DNA from: Candidatus Sedimenticola sp. (ex Thyasira tokunagai) | GTDB taxonomy: Bacteria; Pseudomonadota; Gammaproteobacteria; Chromatiales; Chromatiaceae | NCBI GenBank assembly: GCA_037318855.1 | Contig: CP134874.1 | Location: 2,790,598 to 2,854,597 of the forward strand | DNA: 64,000 bases | Reading direction: 5' to 3' | Shown: piece after piece, positions 1 through 14,217 of the stretch | How the letters are laid out: each line of letters starts with the position of its first letter | Numbering within the stretch: position 1 is the first letter of the stretch | Notes under the pieces: model-generated | The model's input: only the letters and a program-made list of their open reading frames with translations | Told to the model about the DNA's origin: nothing | The model's database searches: none | Made by a program: the position numbers and the translations under genes

Positions 1-324
1 GACGCGCCTGCACATTGGCCTCACGCATCAGATTTCTTGCCTTGTCCCGGCTCACTGGATAGCCCAGTACATTGAGGGCTTTCTTCATTCGGCGACTACC
101 GTAGGTGTAGTCTGAGCTTTTGGCAATATCTACAACCCACTCCAGCATCTCTTGATGGACTGGATCATCCGGTCTGCTCTTCATTACCCTCTGGTACCGG
201 TAATAGCCGTTACGGCTCACACCCAAAACCCGACACTGCAGGCCGATAGGGTAGGCATTCTTATGTTGGGTGATGAACGAGTATTTCACTTCGTTTCTGC
301 TGCAAAGAATGCCGTCGCTTTGAC
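1..324 (-). pseudogene. IS3-family orfB 5' part and orfA end (fragment)
   Basis: This segment is essentially identical to 2231-2554 inside the IS3 copy downstream. It encodes the start of an IS3 orfB (HTH_21 region) and the very end of orfA, on the minus strand. It stops at about 324, where the sequence changes to the terminal region of the next IS3 copy. It is a truncated extra copy running off the window edge. Confidence 0.8.
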
Positions 325-566
325 GTAGTCAAGGATTTTGTTACACCCAGTTAAGCCGCTTTCTTCAGCTCCAACAACTGCTGCTCAAAGTCATTAGGGC
401 TCATATAGTCCAAGTATGAATGTAGGCGACGGCTGTTATAAAACATCGAAATATATTCCAGTATGTCCTGCTGGGCCTCATAACGTGTCTGGTAGCTTCG
501 CCAATGCACTCGCTCCTGCTTCAAGCTGCCAAAGAAGCTTTCAACAACAGCGTTGACGCTCCTATG

Positions 567-1628
567 TCAAGTTACTACTGCAGCATCGTTTAAATCAGCC
601 AGGTTAAGAGGGTATAGTTCTCGAACGATGTAACGCTTCAAGCATCGGCTTATCTCTTTGGTCGATTTTCCTTCTGCCGTGCGACGAGCAACATAAGTTC
701 GAGTGCGTGGATCGCTCCGCATGCGTACCATGGCAATGGTCCACAACGCATTATTGGCAGATCGACTACCTCCACGATTGAGGCGATGACGCACAGTCTT
801 ACCTGAAGATGCTTGCAGTGGGTTTACTCCACACAGAGCTGCTAGAGCAGCTTCGCTATGTAGCCGTTCAGGATTGTCACCAGCGACTGACAGCAACGTC
901 GCTGCTGTTTGTGGCCCAATGCCAAACTGTCGACGTAACCGCTTTGCTGCGCTATTTGTTAAGTGCTCCAGTGTATCATCCAGATCTTTAAGTTCAGCTG
1001 TTAGGTACATCCACCGCCTGGCGAGTAGACGAAGTGTTGTAGCCAGCGTCTTTAGTGAAATTGTTTTACCGAGAGTCCGGAGATGCAAACAACCTTGAAC
1101 ACACTGTCCTGGATTCGACTTCCAAAGCCTAGCTCGTATATTCTCTGGAGCAGACACCAGCAATGAACGCAATTGATTAATCGTCTGTGTTCTCGCCTTT
1201 ACCGCGCTCCGCCTTGCAACTGATGCGATACGCATAGCCTCTGCAGCACCTGATTGTAACTTCGGAATAGACTGCGCTTTACCTGCCAGCACGGATCGAG
1301 CGGCACTCTCCGCATCCGTCGGATCCGATTTGCCATAGAATCGTCGCATAGAACGATCAGGACGATTGATTTCCAGGACCTCTACCTCGTGTTCAGATAG
1401 GAATCTAGCAAGGCCTGCTCCATATGTTCCAGTACCTTCTACTCCTGCGCGTGATAAATTGCCGAACGATGACGCCCATTTTAATAAGTGCTGATAGCCA
1501 GTGCCATTTGTTTCTATGGACAGTACATCAAGCATTTTTCCATGACTGTCAATAATCACTCCCACATGCATGTCCAGATGCGTATCAACGCCAAGTATGA
1601 CTTCACACTGTATCGATTGTTTACCCAT
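567..1628 (-). CDS. IS110-family transposase (DEDD)
   Basis: About 353 aa when started at the internal Met that gives MGKQSIQCEVILGVDTHLD. The N-terminal DEDD (RuvC-like) domain shows GVDTHLDMHVG, GVEGTGTYG and KSDPTDAESAA. The C-terminal transposase_20 domain has the helix-hairpin-helix FGIGPQTAATLL and the serine region around NPLQASSGKTVRHRLNRGG. The reading frame is intact. This family recombines DNA guided by a structured RNA made from the element end. Confidence 0.85.
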   Translation of the reverse strand: MGKQSIQCEVILGVDTHLDMHVGVIIDSHGKMLDVLSIETNGTGYQHLLKWASSFGNLSRAGVEGTGTYGAGLARFLSEHEVEVLEINRPDRSMRRFYGKSDPTDAESAARSVLAGKAQSIPKLQSGAAEAMRIASVARRSAVKARTQTINQLRSLLVSAPENIRARLWKSNPGQCVQGCLHLRTLGKTISLKTLATTLRLLARRWMYLTAELKDLDDTLEHLTNSAAKRLRRQFGIGPQTAATLLSVAGDNPERLHSEAALAALCGVNPLQASSGKTVRHRLNRGGSRSANNALWTIAMVRMRSDPRTRTYVARRTAEGKSTKEISRCLKRYIVRELYPLNLADLNDAAVVT

Positions 1629-1847
1629 TTCAAGTGCCCTCTGAAGGCCTAGATATTGATCACCAACCCACATTGCAGGACAGGACACTCAAGTTGCAGT
1701 ACAAAGCTCCTATTAGGTCACAGGCAATGGGCCCGGAGATACTCGGGGAACGCCAGTATCCAACCGACAGGTCAACGCAAAGGCAGCTTCGCCAATCCCA
1801 GCACGGGTCCAGGTTGGACTGGACATTCAATAGAATTGTAGACTGAG
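1629..1847 (-). other. IS110 5' non-coding end (possible bridge RNA locus)
   Basis: Non-coding segment upstream of the IS110 transposase. In the IS110 group, the long 5' end encodes the bridge RNA that pairs with target and donor. I infer the position only; I did not fold the RNA or identify the binding loops. Confidence 0.35.
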
Positions 1848-2518
1848 TATCCCAGCAATCCCCTTCCTGCTCATGCTGCCGTTAATACCATGAGCCTTCA
1901 GTAATCGCCGAAAAGCCTTGCTGGCGTACTGAGACCCACGATCCGAGTGGTGAATCAGTCCCGCTCTCGGTTTCCGACGCCAGATTGCCATTTGTAAGGC
2001 GTCACAGACAAGCTTGGCCTTCATCTGTGAACTCATGCTCCAGCCGACGACTTTACGTGAACACATATCAATCACTACCGCCAGATACAGCCAGCCTTCC
2101 TGTGTCCAGATATAGGTCACGTCTGCGGCATAGACCTGATCCGACTGAGCAACATCAAATTTACGGTTGAGCCGGTTGTCAAAGACCGGCTGCTTGTGAT
2201 TGCTGTTTGTCGTTACCTTGTGTTTCTTGCGCTGACGCGCCTGCACATTGGCCTCACGCATCAGATTTCTTGCCTTGTCCCGGCTCACTGGATAGCCCAG
2301 TACATTGAGGGCTTTCTTCATTCGGCGACTACCGTAGGTGTAGTCTGAGCTTTTGGCAATATCTACAACCCACTCCAGCATCTCTTGATGGACTGGATCA
2401 TCCGGTCTGCTCTTCATTACCCTCTGGTACCGGTAATAGCCGTTACGGCTCACACCCAAAACCCGACACTGCAGGCCGATAGGGTAGGCATTCTTATGTT
2501 GGGTGATGAACGAGTATT

Positions 2519-2812
2519 TCACTTCGTTTCTGCTGCAAAGAATGCCGTCGCTTTTTTTAGTATATCCCTCTCCATCTCAAGGCACTTGACCTGGGCCTTG
2601 AGTTTCCTGAGCTCTTCCTGTTCGGGTGTCAGCTTGCCATTACCCCGAAAGGCCTGCCCCTCTTCAGCTTGGTGTTCTTTCACCCAGCGCCCCAGCATTT
2701 GAGGATTGATATCCAGGCTTGTGGCAGCTTCCTTTCGCATATAACCCTGCTCAAGTACCAGGCTGATTGCGTCCAGCTTGAACTTTTTTGAATATTTCTA
2801 TCGTGTACTCAT
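2519..2812 (-). pseudogene. IS3 transposase orfA
   Basis: Small HTH protein with a C-terminal leucine-zipper-like segment (LRKLKAQVKCLEMERDILKK), typical of IS3 orfA. From the ATG at 2812 the fifth codon is TAG, so either translation starts at an internal ATG (2740) or the gene is dead. The same TAG is present in the partial copy at 2882-3477, so it predates the duplication. It overlaps orfB, as expected for programmed frameshifting. Confidence 0.65.
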
Positions 2813-2881
2813 CTATCTCTACCTCAGTTAAGTCAGTAATAATGCTTAACTGGGTTGTACAAGTCCATTAGACCACCTCAC

Positions 2882-3477
2882 TTTTTTTAGTATATCCCTC
2901 TCCATCTCAAGGCGCTTGACCTGGGCCTTGAGTTTCCTGAGCTCTTCCTGTTCGGGTGTCAGCTTGCCATTACCCCGAAAGGCCAGTCCCTCCTCAGCCT
3001 GATTCTCTTTCACCCAGCGCCCCAGCATTTGAGGATTGATATCCAGGCTTTAAGCGAGTCTTCGATTTCGTGATGCAAAACGGGACATCCAAGTCCCCCT
3101 TTTGCACTCAATCTTTGACAGCCTATTAGTGCCCCGGCCGTCCTGGTCACTGACCGCTACGCGATAACATCGCAAGCTCGTTACCGCTTCGCAGTCAGTT
3201 CCCAGTGACTGGACGCCGTGTTCGGATGCCTACTTTGCTTCCCCTCTGGCGCGCTACGCGCACGACGGGTAAGCAGTGCGGCCTCACGGCTACCGGGGAT
3301 TACCAGCCTTCGCTTCGCTCTCCATGGCTGGCAGCGGTGGCAGCTTCCTTTCGCATATAACCCTGCTCAAGTACCAGGCTGATTGCGTCCAGCTTGAACT
3401 TTTTTGAATATTTCTATCGTGTACTCATCTATCTCTACCTCAGTTAAGTCAGTAATAATGCTTAACTGGGTTGTACA
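2882..3477 (-). repeat. Tandem duplicate of the IS3 5' end, split by the 286-bp element
   Basis: It repeats the segment from the T-run inside orfA through the IS end and about 19 bp of flank (AGTCCATTAGACCACCTCA, seen at both 2862 and 3478). The copy is cut by the structured element at 3051-3336. The undisturbed first copy gives the exact empty site for that insertion. Confidence 0.8.
3051..3336 (-). mobile_element. 286-bp structured non-coding element, copy 1
   Basis: Starts TAAGCGAGTC and ends GGCTGGCAGCG on the plus strand. It splits IS3 orfA between ...ATCCAGGCTT and GTGGCAGC..., which are contiguous at 2710-2722. No base is duplicated. The strand given is the one that reads CGCTGCCAGCC as its 5' end. 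Confidence 0.9.
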
Positions 3478-3516
3478 AGTCCATTAGACCACCTCAGGAC
3501 CCTCTAGGGAACCTCT

Positions 3517-4473
3517 GATTAAGCTCCGCTTTTAGCGTGGAGGGCGACAAGCTACGCTGATACGGCATGAAGCCCTACGACTGTTTCAATCCGCGCCCTC
3601 GCGTGGAGGGCGACTGAGGGAGGAGGGATGGATATGTCCGACTTGGTGTTTCAATCCGCGCCCTCGCGTGGAGGGCGACCTTAAAGCGCGGTTTAATATC
3701 GATGAGCTATATGTTTCAATCCGCGCCCTCGCGTGGAGGGCGACTTGGAGATCAAGTAGCGCAACCACCACCATCTACAGTTTCAATCCGCGCCCTCGCG
3801 TGGAGGGCGACATCGGTGTCTTGCTCATTTCCTAGCATCTTGATCGTTTCAATCCGCGCCCTCGCGTGGAGGGCGACCCCAACCGCTGGTCTATATGACA
3901 AGACTGCTTGCGTTTCAATCCGCGCCCTCGCGTGGAGGGCGACAAACACAGACTGTACGTTCATCATTGCTAACGATAGTTTCAATCCGCGCCCTCGCGT
4001 GGAGGGCGACAGGCCCGCTGCTAGCACCCTCTCAGAGTATATCGAGGTTTCAATCCGCGCCCTCGCGTGGAGGGCGACTGGGGATACTCATAACCTATAC
4101 CTACAGGCATAGTTTCAATCCGCGCCCTCGCGTGGAGGGCGACCCCACTCTTTAAACGTTTTCATATATATTAATGTTTCAATCCGCGCCCTCGCGTGGA
4201 GGGCGACAAGGTATGTCGATCATGCAACGGCTGATTATCTAGTTTCAATCCGCGCCCTCGCGTGGAGGGCGACGCTTTTGAGGCTTTTTTCAAGGGGTTA
4301 CTAATGCAGTTTCAATCCGCGCCCTCGCGTGGAGGGCGACATTGGCCTAATAATCAGATGCCGTTATCTGCTGAAGTTTCAATCCGCGCCCTCGCGTGGA
4401 GGGCGACTAAAGAAAGCAGCTCCCGTTAAGCGGCACAATAAGTTTCAATCCGCGCCCTCGCGTGGAGGGCGAC
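3517..4473 (-). CRISPR. Type I-C CRISPR array, 14 perfect repeats plus a degenerate end repeat
   Basis: Fourteen identical 32-bp repeats (plus-strand start GTTTCAATCCGCGCC) begin at 3583, 3648, 3713, 3780, 3846, 3912, 3979, 4047, 4112, 4176, 4242, 4309, 4376 and 4442, with spacers of 32-36 bp. A degenerate repeat at 3517-3548 keeps only the GCGTGGAGGGCGAC half and marks the old, leader-distal end. Read on the minus strand, the repeat ends in GGATTGAAAC, typical of type I-C. The leader and cas2 lie on the right. Confidence 0.97.
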
Positions 4474-4672
4474 CGCCCCATGCTAACTGATGGAACTGTA
4501 AGAGTTTTACCACACAATCCCGCGAACCGCTGGATTACATAGAAAGTAAACCGACTTATCACAGTGATCACTCACTATCACATAAGAAAACTCTAATTCT
4601 TTCATACTGTTAAAGAGCTTCGCGAACCGACCGGTGATTCACTGGCAGCTTATGGTTCGCACCTGAGGCGAA
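4474..4672 (-). promoter_or_regulatory. Type I-C CRISPR leader
   Basis: About 200 bp between the leader-proximal repeat (ends 4473) and the end of cas2, relatively AT-rich, with no ORF. It should hold the array promoter and the adaptation signals. Individual promoter boxes were not assigned. Confidence 0.7.
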
Positions 4673-4963
4673 CTAGATGATCAATGATCCTTCAGGGTCA
4701 TAGGAGGGTTTGGCACCTATGTGTTCTACTCTGCGTTTCCAGTTGGCTCCAAGAAAATAAAACCTGAGACTGTCCTGTTCCTGGTCAATTTCATCAAGTA
4801 ACTCCTGCTTCATTGCAACCCACTGAGATGGATCAACTAGGCACTCGAAAACAGAGTATTGTACTCTCTGGCCATAGTCCTGACAGGTCTTGGCAACCCT
4901 TCGTAACCGCCTCTGACCGCACGGAGACTCAGTACGAACATCATAGGTGACTAATACAAGCAT
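4673..4963 (-). CDS. cas2: Cas2, type I-C
   Basis: 96 aa, the usual Cas2 length. It begins MLVLVTYDVRTES, giving the first beta strand with the conserved Asp of the ferredoxin-like fold (TYDV), and continues with RRLRRVAKTCQDYGQRVQYSVFEC. It would form the Cas1-Cas2 integrase core that inserts new spacers beside the leader. It is the last gene of the operon, 14 bp after cas1 and directly next to the array leader. Confidence 0.95.
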   Translation of the reverse strand: MLVLVTYDVRTESPCGQRRLRRVAKTCQDYGQRVQYSVFECLVDPSQWVAMKQELLDEIDQEQDSLRFYFLGANWKRRVEHIGAKPSYDPEGSLII

Positions 4964-4977
4964 GACGCCCCCTCTTC

Positions 4978-6012
4978 TTAACGTGAGACATAGGCCGGAT
5001 ATGCGTCGAGATCACCGCGAAGATAACGAGCAAACAGCTGTGCCTGTACATGAGGTATTAAACCTATCTCCATATCTTCATCTAGAAAAGGGTGCCGCAG
5101 ATTGTCACGTTTTCGCTCCTGATAAGCCACCAGTACAGTTTTCCGTGTTTTTTCATCCATAGTGACAGCCCCACTCTCTTCGTATTTGAAGCCACTGCCT
5201 TTGACTTGTCGCCGATTGATCAAGCTCAGTGCCAGTCGGTCTGCAATGGGGGCACGTAACTCTTCCATCAGGTCGAGTGCCAGCCCTGATCGACCCGGTC
5301 GATCACGATGCAGATAACCGACTGCCGGATCAAGGCCGACAGCTTCAAGTGCCGCAGTAACATCGTGGCGCAATAAGGTATAGAGAAAGGAGAGAAGCGT
5401 ATTGACCGGATCCATCGGCGGACGTCGGTTTCTTCCTCTGAACTGAAAGCAGCGCTCTTCGTGGGTAATCAGGTGAGCAAATACCTCAAAGTAAGCTCTA
5501 GCAGCAGCCCCCTCGGTGCCACGTATAGAATCGAGAGGGTCGTCTCGACCACGTACACCTCGCTGCAGCGTTGCAAGATGAGTTACAGCAGCCTGCAGGG
5601 ACTGGCTTTCATTGCTATTGGGACGATCACGCAGTGCTCGCTGGAGTACAGTGCGGCTGTTGGCAATTTTTGTCGCAACCAATATGGAGGCAATATCTGC
5701 GCTGGCTTGCGGGTCGTCAGCACGCCGGAACTGCTCACGACGTAACAGTACATTTCCTGATACCGCCCCATGCACACGCGCCAGAAAACGGCCATTTTCC
5801 GTAAGGAATGCGAGCGCAACGCCACGTTCGGCACAGAGCCCCATAAGCGGTGCACTGGCCGATACCTGCCCAAAACAGACCACGGCGCCAAGGGTATGAA
5901 TTGGCAGGCGCAGACGTGTCTCCTGTTCGATTCGGACCAGTATATTCTCACGCTCACGGGCCAGCCAGGCACCTTGGCTGGTGACATAGAGGGTATTAAG
6001 TAGTTTTTTCAT
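4978..6012 (-). CDS. cas1: Cas1, type I-C
   Basis: 344 aa from the ATG at 6012 (MKKLLNTLYVTSQG), chosen because it overlaps the cas4 stop as ATGA. The integrase metal ligands are visible: Glu in RGTEGAAARAYF, His in GYLHRDRPGR and the acidic pair in LDLMEELRAPIADR. The frame is intact and the length is normal. It catalyses spacer integration with Cas2; Cas4 trims the prespacer for PAM choice. Confidence 0.95.
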   Translation of the reverse strand: MKKLLNTLYVTSQGAWLARERENILVRIEQETRLRLPIHTLGAVVCFGQVSASAPLMGLCAERGVALAFLTENGRFLARVHGAVSGNVLLRREQFRRADDPQASADIASILVATKIANSRTVLQRALRDRPNSNESQSLQAAVTHLATLQRGVRGRDDPLDSIRGTEGAAARAYFEVFAHLITHEERCFQFRGRNRRPPMDPVNTLLSFLYTLLRHDVTAALEAVGLDPAVGYLHRDRPGRSGLALDLMEELRAPIADRLALSLINRRQVKGSGFKYEESGAVTMDEKTRKTVLVAYQERKRDNLRHPFLDEDMEIGLIPHVQAQLFARYLRGDLDAYPAYVSR

Positions 6013-6677
6013 AAATCCAGCACCCTGTGAAGATACGCCTTGGCTTGGCCGTGTACCGGCAGGCACCGCTGCTGTAGAGAGCAGTGGTCACATTTTGCGC
6101 TGGGGTCTGCCATGGGTGTGTTTCGCGCCCCCCAGAGAGTGTGCATTTGACTACAGAGTAGTTGAGTTTTACTGCGCAGTTCAGCATCAAATGAGACCTG
6201 TTCACGTCTGCGCGGCTTGCCGTAAAAGATAGCTCCTTCCTGAATAGTCGTTTCGAACACCTCCTCCAGACAGAAGGCCTGGGCGCAGAGCTGCAGTCGA
6301 TCCCAGTCATCCGTCTTAGAACGACCACGCTTGTACTCAACCGGGAGAGGTTGCCAAGCACCCGAGCAACCATGAAGCTTTACCCCTCCCCGCTCTGTGC
6401 GATAAAACTCCACTACATCGGCAATACCTGTCAGCCCCAATCTAGTGGATCGCAAACGCAGGGTTCGTGCAATATGGAGGTCTCCTCGTGTTTCAGTCTC
6501 GCCACTGTTTACCCGCTGGTGCAGCAATTGGCCTTCAGCAGTAAAACGGTTCTCTTCCCAGATCTGCTCAAGGTGGATCAGTGCGAACTGACGAGGACAG
6601 TAGGCATAGTGCTGTAGTGCGGAGATGGGTAGAAGGTCATCGTCTTTGAAAGTATCCAACGGTAAACATCCTTCCAC
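6009..6677 (-). CDS. cas4: Cas4, type I-C
   Basis: 222 aa RecB-like exonuclease. The iron-sulfur cysteines are an N-terminal one in YAYCPRQFAL and a C-terminal group CDHCSLQQRC. The nuclease core includes the Glu-Lys motif VEYKRGR. It acts with Cas1-Cas2 to process prespacers. It overlaps cas1 by 4 bp. The usual short cas7-cas4 gap is expanded upstream by a structured element at 6755-7040. Confidence 0.93.
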   Translation of the reverse strand: MEGCLPLDTFKDDDLLPISALQHYAYCPRQFALIHLEQIWEENRFTAEGQLLHQRVNSGETETRGDLHIARTLRLRSTRLGLTGIADVVEFYRTERGGVKLHGCSGAWQPLPVEYKRGRSKTDDWDRLQLCAQAFCLEEVFETTIQEGAIFYGKPRRREQVSFDAELRSKTQLLCSQMHTLWGARNTPMADPSAKCDHCSLQQRCLPVHGQAKAYLHRVLDL

Positions 6678-6754
6678 CTTATCGAGGTGGCTGATCTCAT
6701 TAGGTAAAAAAACAACACCCCCCTACTGCCCTATACAAAATAAACCGCCGAAAA

Positions 6755-7040
6755 TAAGCGAGTCTTCGATTTCGTGATGCAAAACGGGACATCCAAGTCC
6801 CCCTTTTGCACTCAATCTTCGACAGCCTATTAGTACCCCGGCCGTCCTGGTCACTAACCGCTACGCGATAACATCGCAAGCTCGTTACCGCTTCGCAGTC
6901 AGTTCCCATTGACTGGACGCCGTGTTCGGATGCCTACTTTGCTTCCCCTCTGGCGCGCTGCGCGCACGACGGGTAAGCAGTGCGGCCTCACGGCTACCGG
7001 GGATTACCAGCCCTCGCTTCGCTCTCCATGGCTGGCAGCG
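6755..7040 (-). mobile_element. 286-bp structured element, copy 2 (between cas7 and cas4)
   Basis: Same ends as copy 1 (TAAGCGAGTC...GGCAGCG). It lies in the cas7-cas4 gap, in the same direction as the operon, and could affect read-through into the adaptation genes. Short ORFs inside are shadows. The remaining gap (6678-6754 and 7041-7185) shows no gene. Confidence 0.9.
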
Positions 7041-7185
7041 TTGGTAGGGCAATAGACACAGTCCTGCAATCCCGAGACAGGGAAGTGGTCATTTTAGCGT
7101 CCATCCCGGCACAACTTGTGAGCTAATCTGATTAAAGCCATTGAACAGCTCACTTCAAAAATAGGAACCACCCCATCGTTCTATA

Positions 7186-8076
7186 TCAAAGACGCCTAAT
7201 CAACGTAACACGATTGCCCAGATCCATCTCACCGCCCAGCTTTATTACCTCGTCGATGGACTGCCCATCAAACAACATCCGATAGTCATTGTAAGTACGT
7301 GCCGGTTTGGTTGGATCAGCGCGTTCGATAGTAACCCGATCAAAAAGCGCATGGGCCGGTGCGTTTCCAAGCCGATCATTATGTTTGAACAGCAGCAGTC
7401 CCCGGGCACTCATCTCACCTCGGGCCGCAGAGCGGTCGTGCTCGAACATCTGCTCCAGGGATCTCCACAGCAATTCGAGGTCGTCTTCAGAAAAACCGGT
7501 TTGACCGGCCAGTGGGGCGCTGATGAAGCCGTGGGTGCGGTAAAGGCCGTAGGGAATGGTGAACTTACGGCCCATGGTTCGCTCTTTATCTTGGCCTTTC
7601 TCATTGGTGACTGCCATGCGGGTAATGGAATGCTCTGATGAGATGACAGGCTCCACAGACCGACCAAAAGTTAACTGTACTGGTCCGCGAATCTGACCAC
7701 AGTTTATTTCGGTGGTCATTACCGCGCCAAAAGTACGTACGTCGAAGAAGTTTCTGCACATGAATCCGGTAACTTTCTTTGCATCCTCAACTTTCTTCGG
7801 CAGTTTCTTCGACACTGGCGTGAGATCAAACGCCTGATAGGCGCGCTTGTGCTGGCTATTGAGTACCGCCTTCTCTTTAACATAGATCTCATAGGGTGGC
7901 TCTTCACCATGGGCGAGCCCGACAAAATTGCGCACTTTGCGCTTGAGACAAACGTCAGTAACCAGTCCGTGGCCGGTCTCGGCATCGACCCGTGGCAGGT
8001 TCCCTGCATCTGGGTCACCGTTTGGGTTGCCGTCCTTTACATCGAATAGATAGATAAAATCGTATCGGTTCTGCAT
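7186..8076 (-). CDS. cas7: Cas7 (Csd2), type I-C backbone subunit
   Basis: 296 aa. The N-terminus [23 protein letters not shown] is the Csd2 signature (DxxxGNPNGDP), followed by [16 protein letters not shown]. It polymerises along the crRNA spacer to form the Cascade backbone. The frame is intact. It follows cas8c by 6 bp. Confidence 0.95.
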   Translation of the reverse strand: MQNRYDFIYLFDVKDGNPNGDPDAGNLPRVDAETGHGLVTDVCLKRKVRNFVGLAHGEEPPYEIYVKEKAVLNSQHKRAYQAFDLTPVSKKLPKKVEDAKKVTGFMCRNFFDVRTFGAVMTTEINCGQIRGPVQLTFGRSVEPVISSEHSITRMAVTNEKGQDKERTMGRKFTIPYGLYRTHGFISAPLAGQTGFSEDDLELLWRSLEQMFEHDRSAARGEMSARGLLLFKHNDRLGNAPAHALFDRVTIERADPTKPARTYNDYRMLFDGQSIDEVIKLGGEMDLGNRVTLIRRL

Positions 8077-8082
8077 GATGGG

Positions 8083-13187
<5,105 letters not shown>

Positions 13188-13366
13188 TTGCAGCGTTCCT
13201 GTTCAATGGTTTTTTTGTAGTATATAGGTGCTACAGGCTCATTCCATGAGTCCAGCTGGACTGGGTCGCTGCACCTGGAAAGGGATAAATCATTTCAGAG
13301 TCTATGTCTGATCATCGGTGGTAGCACATAACATCTAAGCATTTATCTGTTGAAATGAGCCGCTCT
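13188..13366. other. Region upstream of cas3 with an attC-like half site
   Basis: No gene. The cas operon promoter should be here. Bases 13323-13350 (CATAACATCTAAGCATTTATC) match one arm of the attC at 17325-17388, suggesting a truncated integron recombination site cut off by the IS256 scrap that follows. Confidence 0.4.
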
Positions 13367-13486
13367 ACCGCCTGGTGAAGGTGATAACCGGAATCAAATT
13401 TAAAGAGGGTGTTGAGGTAACAGGAGTCGATCAGGTCGCCGCTTGATTCAACTGGTTAAACACCAGACTTGACTATAACTCTCCCA
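13367..13486 (+). mobile_element. IS256-family 3'-end fragment
   Basis: It encodes the last residues of the transposase found at 57778-58899 (VITGIKFKEGVEVTGVDQVAA, stop) and continues to the IS end ...GACTATAACTC. The rest of the IS is missing. Confidence 0.85.
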
Positions 13487-13729
13487 AATAGGCGAAAAAG
13501 ACAAGGTTTTATAGTACGCTTCATCTTGTGGGTTAAATACTATGTTGTCAGGTCTAAACTCTTTATACTTTTCTATATCGCTCATTACTGTGGCGTGGTC
13601 TATACCGAAATAGTCCATTGGCACGATAGTTTTTATGTAACCGTATTTAAACAATAAAAGGTCTATAAATCGTATGCGTTCCCTAACGGGATAAGTCAAT
13701 TTTTTATCGATAGGCTCTGAAGTTTCCAT
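13448..13729 (-). pseudogene. Truncated DNA-binding protein (WYL-type regulator N-terminus?)
   Basis: About 83 host-coded residues (METSEPIDKKLTYPVRERIRF...) followed by residues read from the IS256 end. The segment DYFGIDHATVMSDIEKYKEF looks like the HTH at the start of WYL-domain or similar phage-defence regulators. The rest, including any WYL domain, is gone. Family assignment is tentative. Confidence 0.45.
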
Positions 13730-13750
13730 TATTTACCTTATTTTGTTGGC

Positions 13751-14182
13751 TCTTCCCCTGATTGAGTGGGTATAATTCACCTGACCACTCCACCAGGATA
13801 AAGATTTAGTCCGCTAAGGTGGAAGAAGATTGCGTTGGCAAACCGCTTCTTATTACGGAAACCTCTTCTACGAAATTTGATCATCTTTATCCGACTGTTG
13901 AGTCCTTCTGCAGGACCATTGCTCACCTTCAACACAACCGCATTCAATATTCCACACAGATGCGCTTTGATTGTTTTTACCACTTCTTTGATCGGATCGA
14001 GGCGACTACGCACGGCCCACGATAACCACCGATCCCAGCCTTTCATAGCCCATGTTTTGCTGACATAGTGCCAGAACGACATGGCCAACTCTTTGATGGC
14101 CCATGCACGAGCTGTTTTCAGTGTGCTCTCGCGCAATACTTTAAATCGCAACTTCTGTTTGCGTGTCATATTACGGGGATTG
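13751..14182 (-). pseudogene. ISL3-family transposase C-terminal fragment
   Basis: It encodes the end of a DDE_Tnp_ISL3 protein: ...LNAVVLKVSNGPAEGLNSRIKMIKFRRRGFRNKKRF..., which includes the conserved NG.AEG.N motif with the catalytic Glu. The terminal repeat starts GGCTCTTCCCC near 13751. The 5' part is cut by IS256 at 14183. A related degenerate copy is at 60616-61740. Confidence 0.85.
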
Positions 14183-14217
14183 GAGTTATAGTCAAATCTG
14201 GTGTTTAACCAGTTGAA

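Larger units (their letters stand above)
561..1847 (-). mobile_element. IS110-family element inserted in IS3 orfB
   Basis: Both sides of this segment are parts of one IS3 orfB, which sets the boundaries to within a few bases. There are no terminal inverted repeats, which is normal for IS110. It carries one transposase and a 5' non-coding end of about 220 bp. Confidence 0.75.
353..2540 (-). pseudogene. IS3 transposase orfB, split by IS110
   Basis: The 5' part (1848-2540) has the HTH_21 segment and the start of the rve DDE core (SDQVYAADVTYIWT, then HSDRGSQYAS). The 3' part (353-560) continues with SVNAVVESFFGSLKQERV and ends at a TAA at 353. The two parts join across the IS110 insertion at about 561-1847. 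A one-base slip just before the junction shifts the motif after SMSRKG. The gene is inactive as it stands; it would normally be made as an OrfAB fusion by -1 frameshifting. Confidence 0.8.
339..2861 (-). mobile_element. IS3-family element (IS150-like), interrupted by IS110
   Basis: The imperfect terminal inverted repeats are TGTTACACCCAGTTAAGC at the left and TGTACAACCCAGTTAAGC (reverse complement) at the right end. Between them lie orfA and orfB on the minus strand. An IS110-family element of about 1.29 kb sits inside orfB. Without it the IS would be about 1.24 kb, normal for this family. I see no convincing target duplication. Confidence 0.8.

Noticed and set aside
3051..3336. Self-splicing intron as the identity of the 286-bp element
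   Set aside because: It is too short for known group I or II introns, lacks a domain V, and occurs in both orientations relative to host genes. Not formally excluded.
3702..4155. ORFs with repeated Arg-rich segments across the I-C array, and Pro-rich ones across the I-E array (47071-48835)
   Set aside because: Translation of CRISPR repeats; the regular spacing and non-coding nature are clear.
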